Of a DNA stretch of 40,329 nucleotides, positions 33,427-40,329 are shown piece after piece. Below the pieces are notes generated by a model that worked only from the letters and a program-made list of their open reading frames with translations, was not told where the DNA came from and ran no database searches. The first letter of the stretch is position 1, and each line of letters begins with the position of its first letter. Origin of the DNA: Gammaproteobacteria bacterium. GTDB lineage: Bacteria; Pseudomonadota; Gammaproteobacteria; Legionellales; Legionellaceae. The position numbers and the translations under genes are program-made. The stretch lies in NCBI GenBank assembly GCA_026399205.1, contig JAPLRL010000027.1, forward strand, positions 1 through 40,329, read 5' to 3'.

Positions 33427-33508
33427 GTAGGGTGGACAAAGGAGCCCAACACAGAACCATCCGGCCATTGAAACCTATCGGGCGACGTGTCCACCGGTAG
33501 CTCGGAGC
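33427..33508. repeat. Family B repeat after the dprE2-like gene
   Basis: It starts GTAGGGTGGACAAAGGAGCC and ends GGCGACGTGTCCACCGGTAG followed by CTCGGAGC. The GGTGGACA and TGTCCACC arms are inverted. It fills part of the 285-nt gap between the dprE2-like and ATPase genes. Confidence 0.85.
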
Positions 33509-33601
33509 GGTGTCGAAGCGGTTGATGGGGCGAGGAACATGGTATATTAATTTATTCGCCAGCGCCGTGCCCATACTTAATTTATGCCTAATTATTTTTA
33601 T

Positions 33602-33629
33602 TTGCATAAATTATTCATTGGTATATAAT
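33602..33629 (+). promoter_or_regulatory. Sigma70-type promoter of the AAA ATPase gene
   Basis: TTGCAT (33602-33607) and TATAAT (33624-33629) are separated by 16 nt. The ATG lies 27 nt after the -10 box. The region around it is strongly AT-rich compared with the preceding repeat. Confidence 0.6.
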
Positions 33630-33655
33630 CAAGCATAATTTACTGAGAAATTAAC

Positions 33656-34792
33656 ATGAATGATTTCGCCTTTAAGCGCCCACACCTTGCTCATGCCTAT
33701 TGTGATAGCTTAGAGGGCAAAGGCATTGCGAATGCACGCTCTGGCCTATTTTTAGCAGGACCTCGTCGTGTCGGTAAAAGTACTTTTTTAATCGACGACC
33801 TTATTCCAGAGGCAAAAAATCGGGGTTGGGTTCCAGTTTACGTTGATTTGTGGGCTAATAAAAATGCCAACCCCGAGCAATTAATTGCCGAGGCGATAAA
33901 AACCAATATCCTCAATTATGAAGGCAAAATAACGAAACTTGCGAAGTCGGTTAAACTCAATAAAATAAATATCATGGGTGCATTGGTCCTTGATTTATCT
34001 CACCCCGGCCTACCTGAAAACATCACCTTAACCGATGCGTTGCATATGCTTTGTGAACTATCAGAAAAACCAATCTTATTAATCATTGATGAAGCGCAAC
34101 ATGCCTTAATGACGAGTAACGGATTAAACGCCATGTTTGCCATTAAATCAGCCCGTGATCAGCTCAATACAAATGACAAAGCGACTTCACTGATGCTTGT
34201 TTTTACAGGATCAAACCGAGATAAACTAGGGCATCTCATCTTTAAAAAAGATCAACCTTTTTTTGGCTCAGATATCACAACATTCCCTCTACTTAATCAA
34301 GATTTTACCGACGCATTCGCCGAATGGGCAAACAAAAGCTTGGCCGACGATAACCATTTTCTACCAGATAGCCTATGGCGAGCTTTCCAACTCATCGGAC
34401 ACCGTCCTGAAATTCTACGACAAGTCGCCGGTCGTGTGGCCATCAGTGGAGAGGCAGGTCATTTTTCTGAATTAGTCGAACAAGATGCCTTACTCTGGCA
34501 CGGTCGTATTTGGGAAGAGTTTGAACAAGGCTTTAATGCGTTAACGGTACTGCAGCAAACCATCCTCGAAATCCTCATCACCCAAGGTCGCTCGTGGTCA
34601 CCTTTTTCTGAAGATTCGATGCAAACCTACAAAAAAATAATAGGACAACAAGACATTTCAACCACGGCGGTACAAACCGCTATTCAAACCTTACGAGAGC
34701 GCGATTTTATCTGGCAATCAGGACGCGGCGCTTATGCTTTAGAAGATGATGGTTTTGCAGAGTGGTTTAAATATTATAAACAACGATCATAA
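33656..34792 (+). CDS. AAA ATPase with C-terminal winged-helix region (ORC/archaeal-ATPase-like)
   Basis: The 378-residue product has Walker A GPRRVGKST near residue 35, Walker B ILLIIDEAQ near residue 140, a sensor-like LMLVFTGSNRDKL and a C-terminal winged-helix-like end (TAVQTAIQTLRERDFIWQSG, then GAYALEDDGFAEWFKYY). This is the plan of single-protein STAND/ORC-type ATPases often found as accessory or defence-related genes. It has its own promoter and is followed within 11 nt by the remains of a higB toxin gene, so it may have entered with the rearrangement that cut that toxin. The specific role is unknown. Confidence 0.8.
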   Translation: MNDFAFKRPHLAHAYCDSLEGKGIANARSGLFLAGPRRVGKSTFLIDDLIPEAKNRGWVPVYVDLWANKNANPEQLIAEAIKTNILNYEGKITKLAKSVKLNKINIMGALVLDLSHPGLPENITLTDALHMLCELSEKPILLIIDEAQHALMTSNGLNAMFAIKSARDQLNTNDKATSLMLVFTGSNRDKLGHLIFKKDQPFFGSDITTFPLLNQDFTDAFAEWANKSLADDNHFLPDSLWRAFQLIGHRPEILRQVAGRVAISGEAGHFSELVEQDALLWHGRIWEEFEQGFNALTVLQQTILEILITQGRSWSPFSEDSMQTYKKIIGQQDISTTAVQTAIQTLRERDFIWQSGRGAYALEDDGFAEWFKYYKQRS

Positions 34793-34802
34793 TTTTCCCG
34801 CT

Positions 34803-34889
34803 ATAATTAGCATTAATATGCAATGGCGGATTTGCTTTCAATGGATTGACAATGAGCCACAGCAGGTTGAAATAGTAGATTATCATTAA
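34803..34889 (+). pseudogene. Decapitated higB toxin remnant
   Basis: The frame ending at the TAA 34887-34889 reads INMQWRICFQW...QQVEIVDYH, the same C-terminal block as the intact HigB at 5200-5481 (QWRICFVW...VEIVDYH). The first two thirds of the toxin are absent, and the preceding sequence is the end of the ATPase gene. The higA that follows at 34904 has the normal position relative to this stop. Confidence 0.85.
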
Positions 34890-34903
34890 GTGAGGCAGTC
34901 ATC

Positions 34904-35200
34904 ATGAATAAAATGAGAGCAATACATCCCGGTGAAATTCTAAGAGATGAACTCACATATTTGGGCTTGTCGGCGAATCAGTTTTCACTGAAACTGCATG
35001 TTCCTGCTAATAGAATCTCTGCTATTTTAAATGGCAAGCGCTCTATTTCAGTCGAGACAGCATTAAGATTAGCTAAATTCTTTGGTACAACACCTGAATT
35101 TTGGATTAATTTACAAACGTCATTTGATTTAAAAATCGAATATCAGCGATCATGGGCTTTAATCGATAAAGAAGTTGATGGGCAATCCACTGCATCTTAA
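34904..35200 (+). CDS. higA: Orphan HigA-type antitoxin
   Basis: The 98-residue protein has the HigA signature IHPGEILRDELTYLGLSANQ, a Cro/CI helix-turn-helix (FSLKLHVPANRISAILNGK) and TPEFWINLQTSFDLKIEY. Its cognate toxin survives only as a C-terminal remnant 14 nt upstream, so it is an antitoxin without a working partner in the window. It might still bind DNA or cross-neutralise other toxins. GTGAGGCAG gives a fair ribosome site. It ends 9 nt from the end of the second, convergent higBA. Confidence 0.92.
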   Translation: MNKMRAIHPGEILRDELTYLGLSANQFSLKLHVPANRISAILNGKRSISVETALRLAKFFGTTPEFWINLQTSFDLKIEYQRSWALIDKEVDGQSTAS

Positions 35201-35209
35201 TGAGCCACG

Positions 35210-35635
35210 TCAGTCAATAAAAGTATCCACAGAGACATTAAATTTATTCGCCAGCTTCTTGATTTGATTTAAATTAAGCTTTCTTTTCCCATTTAATATT
35301 TCAGACAACACCCCTTGACTTGCTATATCTGATAGATCAGTTTGCCTTAAGTGATGTTGAGTCATTAAAAACTTTAACGCACCGACCCCTGATGTAGATT
35401 CAATTGTCTCTTCATGCGCATCGTAAAGACTAATCATATGACTGACCACATCCACTAAACCAATCAATTCATGTGATTCATTTTCCCCAACAACATCAAG
35501 TAAATGATCGAGCACCTTCGATAATTGATCATAATCCGATGGCGTTAAAGGCTCATGAATAACAGGCGCAATATATTTCCAATGTTTTACCACATTGTTT
35601 ATCATGTCATTTTTTTTCTCAACTAAATGTGTCAT
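35210..35635 (-). CDS. HTH antitoxin of a HigBA (YgjN/YgjM-type) module
   Basis: From the ATG at 35635 the protein is 141 residues. Its N-terminal half is helical (DMINNVVKHWKYIAPVIHEP), resembling the COG5499 antitoxins paired with YgjN-type HigB. Its C-terminus is an XRE helix-turn-helix (LRQTDLSDIASQGVLSEILN, then GKRKLNLNQIKKLANKFNVS). It starts 1 nt after the toxin stop, with GGAG 9 nt upstream; a longer frame back to 35662 would overlap the toxin and lack such a site. It should neutralise the preceding toxin and repress the promoter at 35963-35990. Confidence 0.88.
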   Translation of the reverse strand: MTHLVEKKNDMINNVVKHWKYIAPVIHEPLTPSDYDQLSKVLDHLLDVVGENESHELIGLVDVVSHMISLYDAHEETIESTSGVGALKFLMTQHHLRQTDLSDIASQGVLSEILNGKRKLNLNQIKKLANKFNVSVDTFID

Positions 35636-35636
35636 T

Positions 35637-35954
35637 TTAGTTTCTCCATGTCTTTTTATCATACTCTTTATGAGTTAAAACGTGGCGGATATACACCCTT
35701 TGCCTATTAAAATGTATACTGGTGATCAATCTCAACTTGTTACCCCCAATATCGAAAACATACAAATCACCCACTTTATCAAGACTATTAAAAGCTCTTT
35801 TAAGTTCTGAAAAATTCAAAAAATTATTTTTATCAATTACTCGATACCACCCATCTAATGCACTAGCAGATTCCGGATAAGCCGCTTTTGCTTCGACGAT
35901 TCTTTTTTTTTGTAATGATATGCATCTGCTTAAATCCCAGCTACCACCCATCAT
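35637..35954 (-). CDS. higB: HigB (YgjN-type) mRNA interferase toxin
   Basis: The 105-residue product matches the E. coli HigB family: KKRIVEAKAAYPESASALDG followed by WYRVI, ELKRAFNSLDKVGDLYVFDI, GGNKLRLITSIHFNRQRVYI and RHVLTHKEYDKKTW. The conserved FDIGGNK and THKEYD motifs define the group. These toxins cleave mRNA on translating ribosomes. This family is distinct from the compact HigB at 5200. Tandem ATG codons at the start are preceded by AAGGG. The antitoxin gene follows directly. Confidence 0.93.
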   Translation of the reverse strand: MMGGSWDLSRCISLQKKRIVEAKAAYPESASALDGWYRVIDKNNFLNFSELKRAFNSLDKVGDLYVFDIGGNKLRLITSIHFNRQRVYIRHVLTHKEYDKKTWRN

Positions 35955-35962
35955 AATCCCTT

Positions 35963-35990
35963 ATTATATCTCATATTGAGATTAAATCAA
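35963..35990 (-). promoter_or_regulatory. higBA promoter with embedded operator
   Basis: On the minus strand TTGATT (35990-35985) and TATAAT (35968-35963) are separated by 16 nt. The spacer contains a perfect 6-3-6 inverted repeat, ATCTCA-TAT-TGAGAT (35968-35982). A repressor bound there would block RNA polymerase, as expected for autoregulation by the antitoxin. The toxin ATG is 9 nt after the -10 box, so the message may be nearly leaderless. Confidence 0.6.
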
Positions 35991-36022
35991 ATGAAAGAAT
36001 AGGTGGTGCCCTTGCCTACCCA

Positions 36023-36108
36023 CGTAATCCTGAGCGTCAGCAAAGGATCTTCCCTCAATTGGCACGGTGCTTGTTGGAGGAGATCCCTCGCTGGCGCTCG
36101 GGATGACG
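36023..36108. repeat. Family A palindromic repeat with diverged left arm
   Basis: The right arm (GAGATCCCTCGCTGGCGCTC then GGGATGACG) is close to the consensus. The left arm has changed to CGTAATCCTGAGCGTCAGCA and pairs imperfectly. It lies between the divergent higBA and SNF2 helicase genes. Confidence 0.85.
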
Positions 36109-36227
36109 TGTACCTGGCTAGTTACATCCGGAACATTAATAGATGCAATAGAGAGCGATCTGTAGAAATAGAGTCGTATTTTTGTTAACCTTGCGTTAAT
36201 CAAGATAGATATATGTAGAAAACTCAA

Positions 36228-39200
36228 ATGTTATTTGAACAACTCTCCGCCGAACGCATAAAAAATTATTTTTCTACTGATGTGTTTCACCGTGGCATGA
36301 CTTACTTTGAAGACGAAACGGTTGAAAACATTAACGTGCAACACAACAACCATTACATTGAAATTGCCGCCATTGTAAAAGGCAGCAAAAAATATAAGGT
36401 TGTTGTATATTTCCAGAAAAAACATGATGCGCTCACCATGAGGGCAGATTGCTCTTGCCCGTTTGACTCTTATTGTAAACATATTGTAGCGGCGATCCTT
36501 CAAGCGAAACATGTCACTGCGTCAAAGAAAACACCCGATCAATCTAATGCCGCTGATCTTGCTGCTCATCAGTGGCTCCAATCACTAGAAAAAACACTGG
36601 GCGTTGTATCAGAGCCAGAGAAAATTGATACCACTTACGGACTTTATTTTCTCGTGTCTATTTCAAAAAAATGGGTTTGCTTCGTAGAGCCAGTATTACT
36701 GAGGCAGCTTAAATCCGGTAAATTAGGTGCACAAAAAAGGATGCATTATTATCATGCCGGGTATAAAAATCATTTCAAGGACGCTGAGTCTCTTTTGATG
36801 AATCAATTAAAAGTCATGGGGGAGGGCGCGCATGGTGGGTATTATCATGCAGAAGCTGCTCCACTGAGCCGCCAATTCGGGCAGCGCTTGTTGGTTGATC
36901 TCTTAGCGACAGGTAAATGTCTCTTAAACAAAGAAGACGCAACCCCCATCACCTTGGGTGATTCACTGCCCTTGTCACTGAGTTGGGAGCTGTCTCCAGA
37001 GGGAACTCAAACCTTAACATTTAACATCGCAGTTAATAATCCCCTCTTCTTTTTTATTGATGGCCCCTGGTATTTTGATAAAACAAATCGCATCATGGGA
37101 CCGGTTCAGACAGAACTTCGTCAAGAAGTCTTGCAGCAGTTGATGAACGCGCCGCAAATTCCAGCTGCTTATGCGGCTAAGCTCAATCATTTTACTCAAC
37201 ACCAGCCGCATTTAAGTGCGCTACCTAAGCCCAAAATGGTTCAACCCAAAGATGTTGAGCTTTGTCGTCCTACACCGCATTTGCGTTTAATGATGCAGGC
37301 GATTAAATCATCAGATCCTTACCGTCGAACGGTCGCTAGTGAAATGCAGCCTGTTGCTGTGTTGACGTTCCAGTATCAAGATACGCGCATCTCATGGCAT
37401 GATGAATCACCGATTGTGAAACAAATGCAGCAAGAAACACTTCTGCAATTTGCGCGTGATTTTGAAGTGGAGTCTGACGCCATCAAGCAATTGCAACAAC
37501 ACCACGCACTCATCCCTATCCAACGCATTCAGCTCTGGTGTGACTACAACGACAAGATTGGACATTATTTCTGTTTTATACAGGTGAACCCCTTAGAATT
37601 TTACAATAGTGCATTACCTCAACTACGCGAACTCAATTGGATTATTCAAGTGGATGATGATTATCCATTCCGCTTGATTGATTCAGAAGCAGATGAAATA
37701 GAGTGGTTCGCAGATATTAACGAAGAGGCGGGTTCTGATTGGTTTAATCTTGAGTTGGGTATCACGGTCGGGGAGGAAAAAATCAATTTACTCCCGGTGA
37801 TTAACCAATTGCTGGCTCAATTAAATGGTGTCAGTGAGGTTGCACAACTCAAAGAAAAGACTTATTTTGCACCGTTACCCAATGGACAATTTATTGCTCT
37901 TCCAGGGGAGCGTGTACAGCAGATGGTGTCTGCCTTAATTGAGCTTTTTGATCAACAGTCTTTGGATGAAAATCAACAACTCCGTTTATCTAAAACACAA
38001 GCAGCGCGTCTAATCGAAATTGAGCAGGCCAGTGGTGCTGCGGCGTTACGTTGGCACGGGGGTGAGCGCTTACGTGAGTTAGCTAAGAAAATCAGCGAAT
38101 TCAAAATGATTCAGCCTTCACCCATTCCGACTACATTTCAAGGAACATTACGACCTTATCAACATCAGGGCTTAAGTTGGCTGCAGTTTTTACGTGAATA
38201 TGAGCTTGCCGGTGTTTTAGCCGATGATATGGGGCTAGGCAAAACCATCCAAGCATTAGCGCATATCATGCTTGAAAAAGAAAGTGGTCGAATGACAAAA
38301 CCAACGTTGGTCATTGCGCCCACCAGTCTAATGTATAACTGGGAGAAAGAAGCCAAGCAGTTCGCCCCTCAATTAAAGTGCTGTGTGTTGTATGGCGCCG
38401 ATCGAAACAAGTTTTTCGAGCAACTTGCAGACTACGATCTGATTTTAACAACTTATCCTCTTATTCTTCGTGATAAAACCATTCTATTAAAACAACAGTT
38501 CCATTTATTAATTTTAGACGAAGCACAATGCATTAAAAATCACAAAGCCCTTGCGACGCAAATTGTGATTCAACTCCAAGCAAAACATCGTCTTTGCCTG
38601 ACAGGGACGCCCATGGAAAATCATTTAGGCGAATTATGGTCTCTATATCATTTTTTAATGCCAGGCTTACTCGGCGAGCAAACCTATTTCAAACGCTCAT
38701 TTAGAACCCCTATCGAGAAACACAACGATATAGAGCGACGTCAACTCTTAAATCGGCGTGTGGCTCCTTTTTTGATGAGAAGAACCAAAGACGCGGTTGC
38801 TAAAGAGTTACCTGCAAAAACAGAAATCATTCAATATGTTGAATTAGACGGCGGACAACGCGATTTATACGAAACCATCCGTGTAGCCATGGAAGAAAAA
38901 GTCAAAAAAGAGGTAGAAAAACTCGGGCTATCACGAAGCCATATTATTATTTTAGATGCGCTATTAAAATTAAGACAGGTCTGTTGTGATCCGCGCTTAT
39001 TAAAAATGGAGTCCGTCAAATCAAGAACAACCGAATCAGCTAAAATGACCCATTTGGCCAGCATGTTACCTGAGTTGATTGAAGAAGGGCGACGTATTTT
39101 ATTATTTTCACAATTTACAGAAATGCTGGCTTTAATTGAACAACTTATTATCAGTTTGAATATCTCATACGTTAAATTAACGGGCCAAACCAAAGACAGG

Positions 39201-39545
39201 AAAACACCTATAGAGGCATTTCAATCCGGTCAAGTGTCGTTGTTTTTGATCAGTCTAAAAGCAGGGGGCACCGGGCTCAATCTGACCGCAGCAGATACGG
39301 TGATTCATTTTGATCCGTGGTGGAACCCTGCCGTCGAAAATCAAGCAACCGACAGAGCCCACCGAATTGGCCAAGATAAGCCCGTATTTGTCTATAAAAT
39401 AGTAACAAAAAGCACGGTGGAAGAAAAAATCATCGCAATGCAGGCTAAAAAGAAGACATTGGCAGACAGTATATACACCGAGAAATCAACAGGGGAGTCG
39501 AGTATTACCGGCGAGGATTTAAAAGATCTTCTAACCGCGTTTTGA
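36228..39545 (+). CDS. SWIM zinc-finger SNF2-family DNA helicase
   Basis: The 1105-residue protein has an N-terminal SWIM zinc finger (Cys75, Cys77, Cys83, His85 in CSCPFDSYCKH), a long middle region of the bacterial SNF2-associated type, and a full Swi2/Snf2 ATPase. The ATPase motifs are LADDMGLGKTIQALAHIML (about 664), ILDEAQCIKNH (about 761), LTGTPMENHLGELWSLYHFL, and the HelicC block GGTGLNLTAADTVIHFDPWW, ending ATDRAHRIGQ (about 1040). Such proteins translocate on duplex DNA and are thought to remodel protein-DNA or RNA polymerase complexes. Length and motif order are normal. It is monocistronic, and its Shine-Dalgarno (GTAGAAAAC) is poor. Confidence 0.93.
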   Translation: MLFEQLSAERIKNYFSTDVFHRGMTYFEDETVENINVQHNNHYIEIAAIVKGSKKYKVVVYFQKKHDALTMRADCSCPFDSYCKHIVAAILQAKHVTASKKTPDQSNAADLAAHQWLQSLEKTLGVVSEPEKIDTTYGLYFLVSISKKWVCFVEPVLLRQLKSGKLGAQKRMHYYHAGYKNHFKDAESLLMNQLKVMGEGAHGGYYHAEAAPLSRQFGQRLLVDLLATGKCLLNKEDATPITLGDSLPLSLSWELSPEGTQTLTFNIAVNNPLFFFIDGPWYFDKTNRIMGPVQTELRQEVLQQLMNAPQIPAAYAAKLNHFTQHQPHLSALPKPKMVQPKDVELCRPTPHLRLMMQAIKSSDPYRRTVASEMQPVAVLTFQYQDTRISWHDESPIVKQMQQETLLQFARDFEVESDAIKQLQQHHALIPIQRIQLWCDYNDKIGHYFCFIQVNPLEFYNSALPQLRELNWIIQVDDDYPFRLIDSEADEIEWFADINEEAGSDWFNLELGITVGEEKINLLPVINQLLAQLNGVSEVAQLKEKTYFAPLPNGQFIALPGERVQQMVSALIELFDQQSLDENQQLRLSKTQAARLIEIEQASGAAALRWHGGERLRELAKKISEFKMIQPSPIPTTFQGTLRPYQHQGLSWLQFLREYELAGVLADDMGLGKTIQALAHIMLEKESGRMTKPTLVIAPTSLMYNWEKEAKQFAPQLKCCVLYGADRNKFFEQLADYDLILTTYPLILRDKTILLKQQFHLLILDEAQCIKNHKALATQIVIQLQAKHRLCLTGTPMENHLGELWSLYHFLMPGLLGEQTYFKRSFRTPIEKHNDIERRQLLNRRVAPFLMRRTKDAVAKELPAKTEIIQYVELDGGQRDLYETIRVAMEEKVKKEVEKLGLSRSHIIILDALLKLRQVCCDPRLLKMESVKSRTTESAKMTHLASMLPELIEEGRRILLFSQFTEMLALIEQLIISLNISYVKLTGQTKDRKTPIEAFQSGQVSLFLISLKAGGTGLNLTAADTVIHFDPWWNPAVENQATDRAHRIGQDKPVFVYKIVTKSTVEEKIIAMQAKKKTLADSIYTEKSTGESSITGEDLKDLLTAF

Positions 39546-39630
39546 AACACGGTTGTCGGCGCATTGAGGGGTCGTATTTTTGCATCGTGTGTGTTAATGC
39601 GCGCTTAGCGTGGTTTTGCGCGCGGTCTAT

Positions 39631-39713
39631 GTAGGGTGGACAAAGGAGCCAAACATTGAGTCTAGTGGAATGCTGTGAATTTTATGGCGACGTGTCCACC
39701 GGTGGCTCGGAGC
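39631..39713. repeat. Family B repeat after the SNF2 gene
   Basis: It begins GTAGGGTGGACAAAGGAGCC and ends GGCGACGTGTCCACCGGTGG followed by CTCGGAGC, with the same inverted arms as the copy at 33427. The central 30 or so nt differ between copies. Confidence 0.85.
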
Positions 39714-39863
39714 AGCGGAGATTATCATTAAATGAGAATGAGCCACCTCGCCAGTGATCTTCTCCTATTTCAATCGTAGATTACATTGAAAGGATGTGCT
39801 CCATCTTCAAGAATATTTAGATAATTACGATACAAATATATTGTGTGCCGTAACTCCCCACCA

Positions 39864-39905
39864 CGTCATCCCGAGCGCAGCGAGGGATCTCCTGTCGGAT
39901 GACAG
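39864..39905. repeat. Half copy of the family A repeat
   Basis: Only the left arm CGTCATCCCGAGCGCAGCGA plus GGGATCTCCTG is present, followed by TCGGATGACAGG, which may be the last bases of the lost right arm. It lies about 60 nt before the IS66 transposase start and may have been cut when that element arrived. Confidence 0.75.
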
Positions 39906-39968
39906 GCATAAAATAAAAATAATGAAAAAAACACTTGAAAAATTATGTGGCTATGATCAAATAGCAAC

Positions 39969-40329
39969 ATGAAAGACTATGCAAAAATCATTAACCAACT
40001 ATTAGGCAAAATTGCTGAGCTTGAGGAGATCGTCGCTCTACAAGCAGCAAGAATAGCGGAGCTGGAAAAACGACTGAGCCAAAACAGCAGCAATAGCTCG
40101 AAACCTCCATCAAGTGACGGACTAAAGAAGCCTGTTCGTACGAGCTCGTTGAGAGAGCAAGGAAAACACAAAAGCGGCGGCCAAAAGGGGCATAAAGGAA
40201 CAACGCTCAAGCAGGTTGCTCATGCTGATCATGTCCTCACGCATAAGCTAGAGCAATGCCCTGATTGTGGAGGCTCTCTCTTAGAACAAGCTGCTAAAGG
40301 CATTGTTAGACGACAAGTTTTTGATTTGC
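39969..40329 (+). CDS. IS66-family transposase (TnpC), 5' part
   Basis: The frame is open from ATG 39969 to the right edge (120 codons). It shows the IS66 TnpC N-terminus: a coiled-coil (IAELEEIVALQAARIAELEK), the hallmark SQNSSNSSKPPSSDG, a basic Gly/Lys stretch (HKSGGQKGHKGTTL) and a zinc finger beginning CPDCGG. The DDE catalytic domain lies beyond the window. No tnpA or tnpB lies upstream, so this may be a single-gene member such as the ISBst12 group or a partial element. The Shine-Dalgarno is poor. Confidence 0.93.
   Translation, partial: MKDYAKIINQLLGKIAELEEIVALQAARIAELEKRLSQNSSNSSKPPSSDGLKKPVRTSSLREQGKHKSGGQKGHKGTTLKQVAHADHVLTHKLEQCPDCGGSLLEQAAKGIVRRQVFDL

Larger units (their letters stand above)
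39546..39968. other. Gene-free stretch carrying two repeats
   Basis: No convincing gene lies here. It holds a family B element (39631-39713) and half of a family A element (39864-39905). Between them is AT-rich sequence with no recognisable RNA gene. A 16-codon frame (39922-39972) overlaps the transposase ATG as ATGA but lacks a ribosome site. Confidence 0.7.

Noticed and set aside
39722-39740. Third higB C-terminal remnant (GATTATCATTAA)
   Set aside because: Only the three codons DYH and a stop match. No preceding WRICF block is present, so chance is likely.
39922-39972. 16-codon frame coupled to the IS66 transposase start
   Set aside because: It overlaps the transposase ATG as ATGA but has no ribosome site, and its composition is AT-rich noise.
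1-40329. tRNA, rRNA or known riboswitches
   Set aside because: I saw no cloverleaf with a conserved T-loop, no rRNA segments and no recognised riboswitch cores, though a covariance-model scan was not possible.

Overview
The window looks like a chromosomal segment of a host-associated gammaproteobacterium of the Legionellales (Legionella, Coxiella or Aquicella-like). The evidence is an isolated type II secretion pair gspL-gspM, an LssY-type DedA/PAP2 protein, DUF1554 and beta-barrel surface proteins, eukaryote-like kinase genes, several toxin-antitoxin loci and an AT-leaning base composition. The genus cannot be fixed by eye.

Layout. 0-6 kb is accessory: the start of a leftward gene at the edge, a type IV AbiE toxin-antitoxin pair, a PAS histidine kinase behind a gene that resembles a cyclodipeptide synthase, a truncated glycosyltransferase and a HigBA pair. 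5.8-9.8 kb holds pilT, gspM-gspL and mltB. 10-14.7 kb holds minDE (no minC beside it) between two Ser/Thr-kinase-like genes. 14.8-17.6 kb is an operon of three exported proteins: a PIG-L type deacetylase, a beta-barrel and a DUF1554 protein. 17.8-22.1 kb is the dacA-ybeD-lipB-lssY-like run. 22.4-25.2 kb has an unknown repetitive beta protein, a methyltransferase and hpt.

25.4-33.4 kb is the most interesting part. It encodes all four recognisable activities for making polyprenyl-phospho-D-arabinose: a UbiA-type phosphoribosyltransferase, a DUF212/PAP2-type candidate phosphatase, a DprE1-like oxidase and a DprE2-like reductase. An A-T-C nonribosomal peptide synthetase, a Cys-rich secreted peptide and an outer-membrane barrel lie between dprE1 and dprE2 on the same strand. 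By analogy with mycobacteria, Azorhizobium Nod-factor arabinosylation and Pseudomonas pilin arabinosylation, this suggests a lipid-linked arabinose donor, possibly decorated with an amino acid. The A-domain pocket reads most like asparagine.

33.6-36 kb is a second defence or toxin-antitoxin patch: an AAA ATPase, a decapitated higB with intact higA, and a second complete higBA with a clear promoter and operator. 36.2-39.5 kb is a SWIM-SNF2 helicase, and an IS66 transposase runs off the right edge.

At least five families of palindromic intergenic repeats punctuate the window. Members lie inside the reading frames of gspM and the NRPS, form the 3' end of one kinase gene, and supply the stop codon of abiEii. 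The most frequent is an element of about 84 bp with arms beginning CGTCATCCCGAGCG. The repeats therefore contribute to protein sequence here. All functional assignments come from motif reading without database searches.
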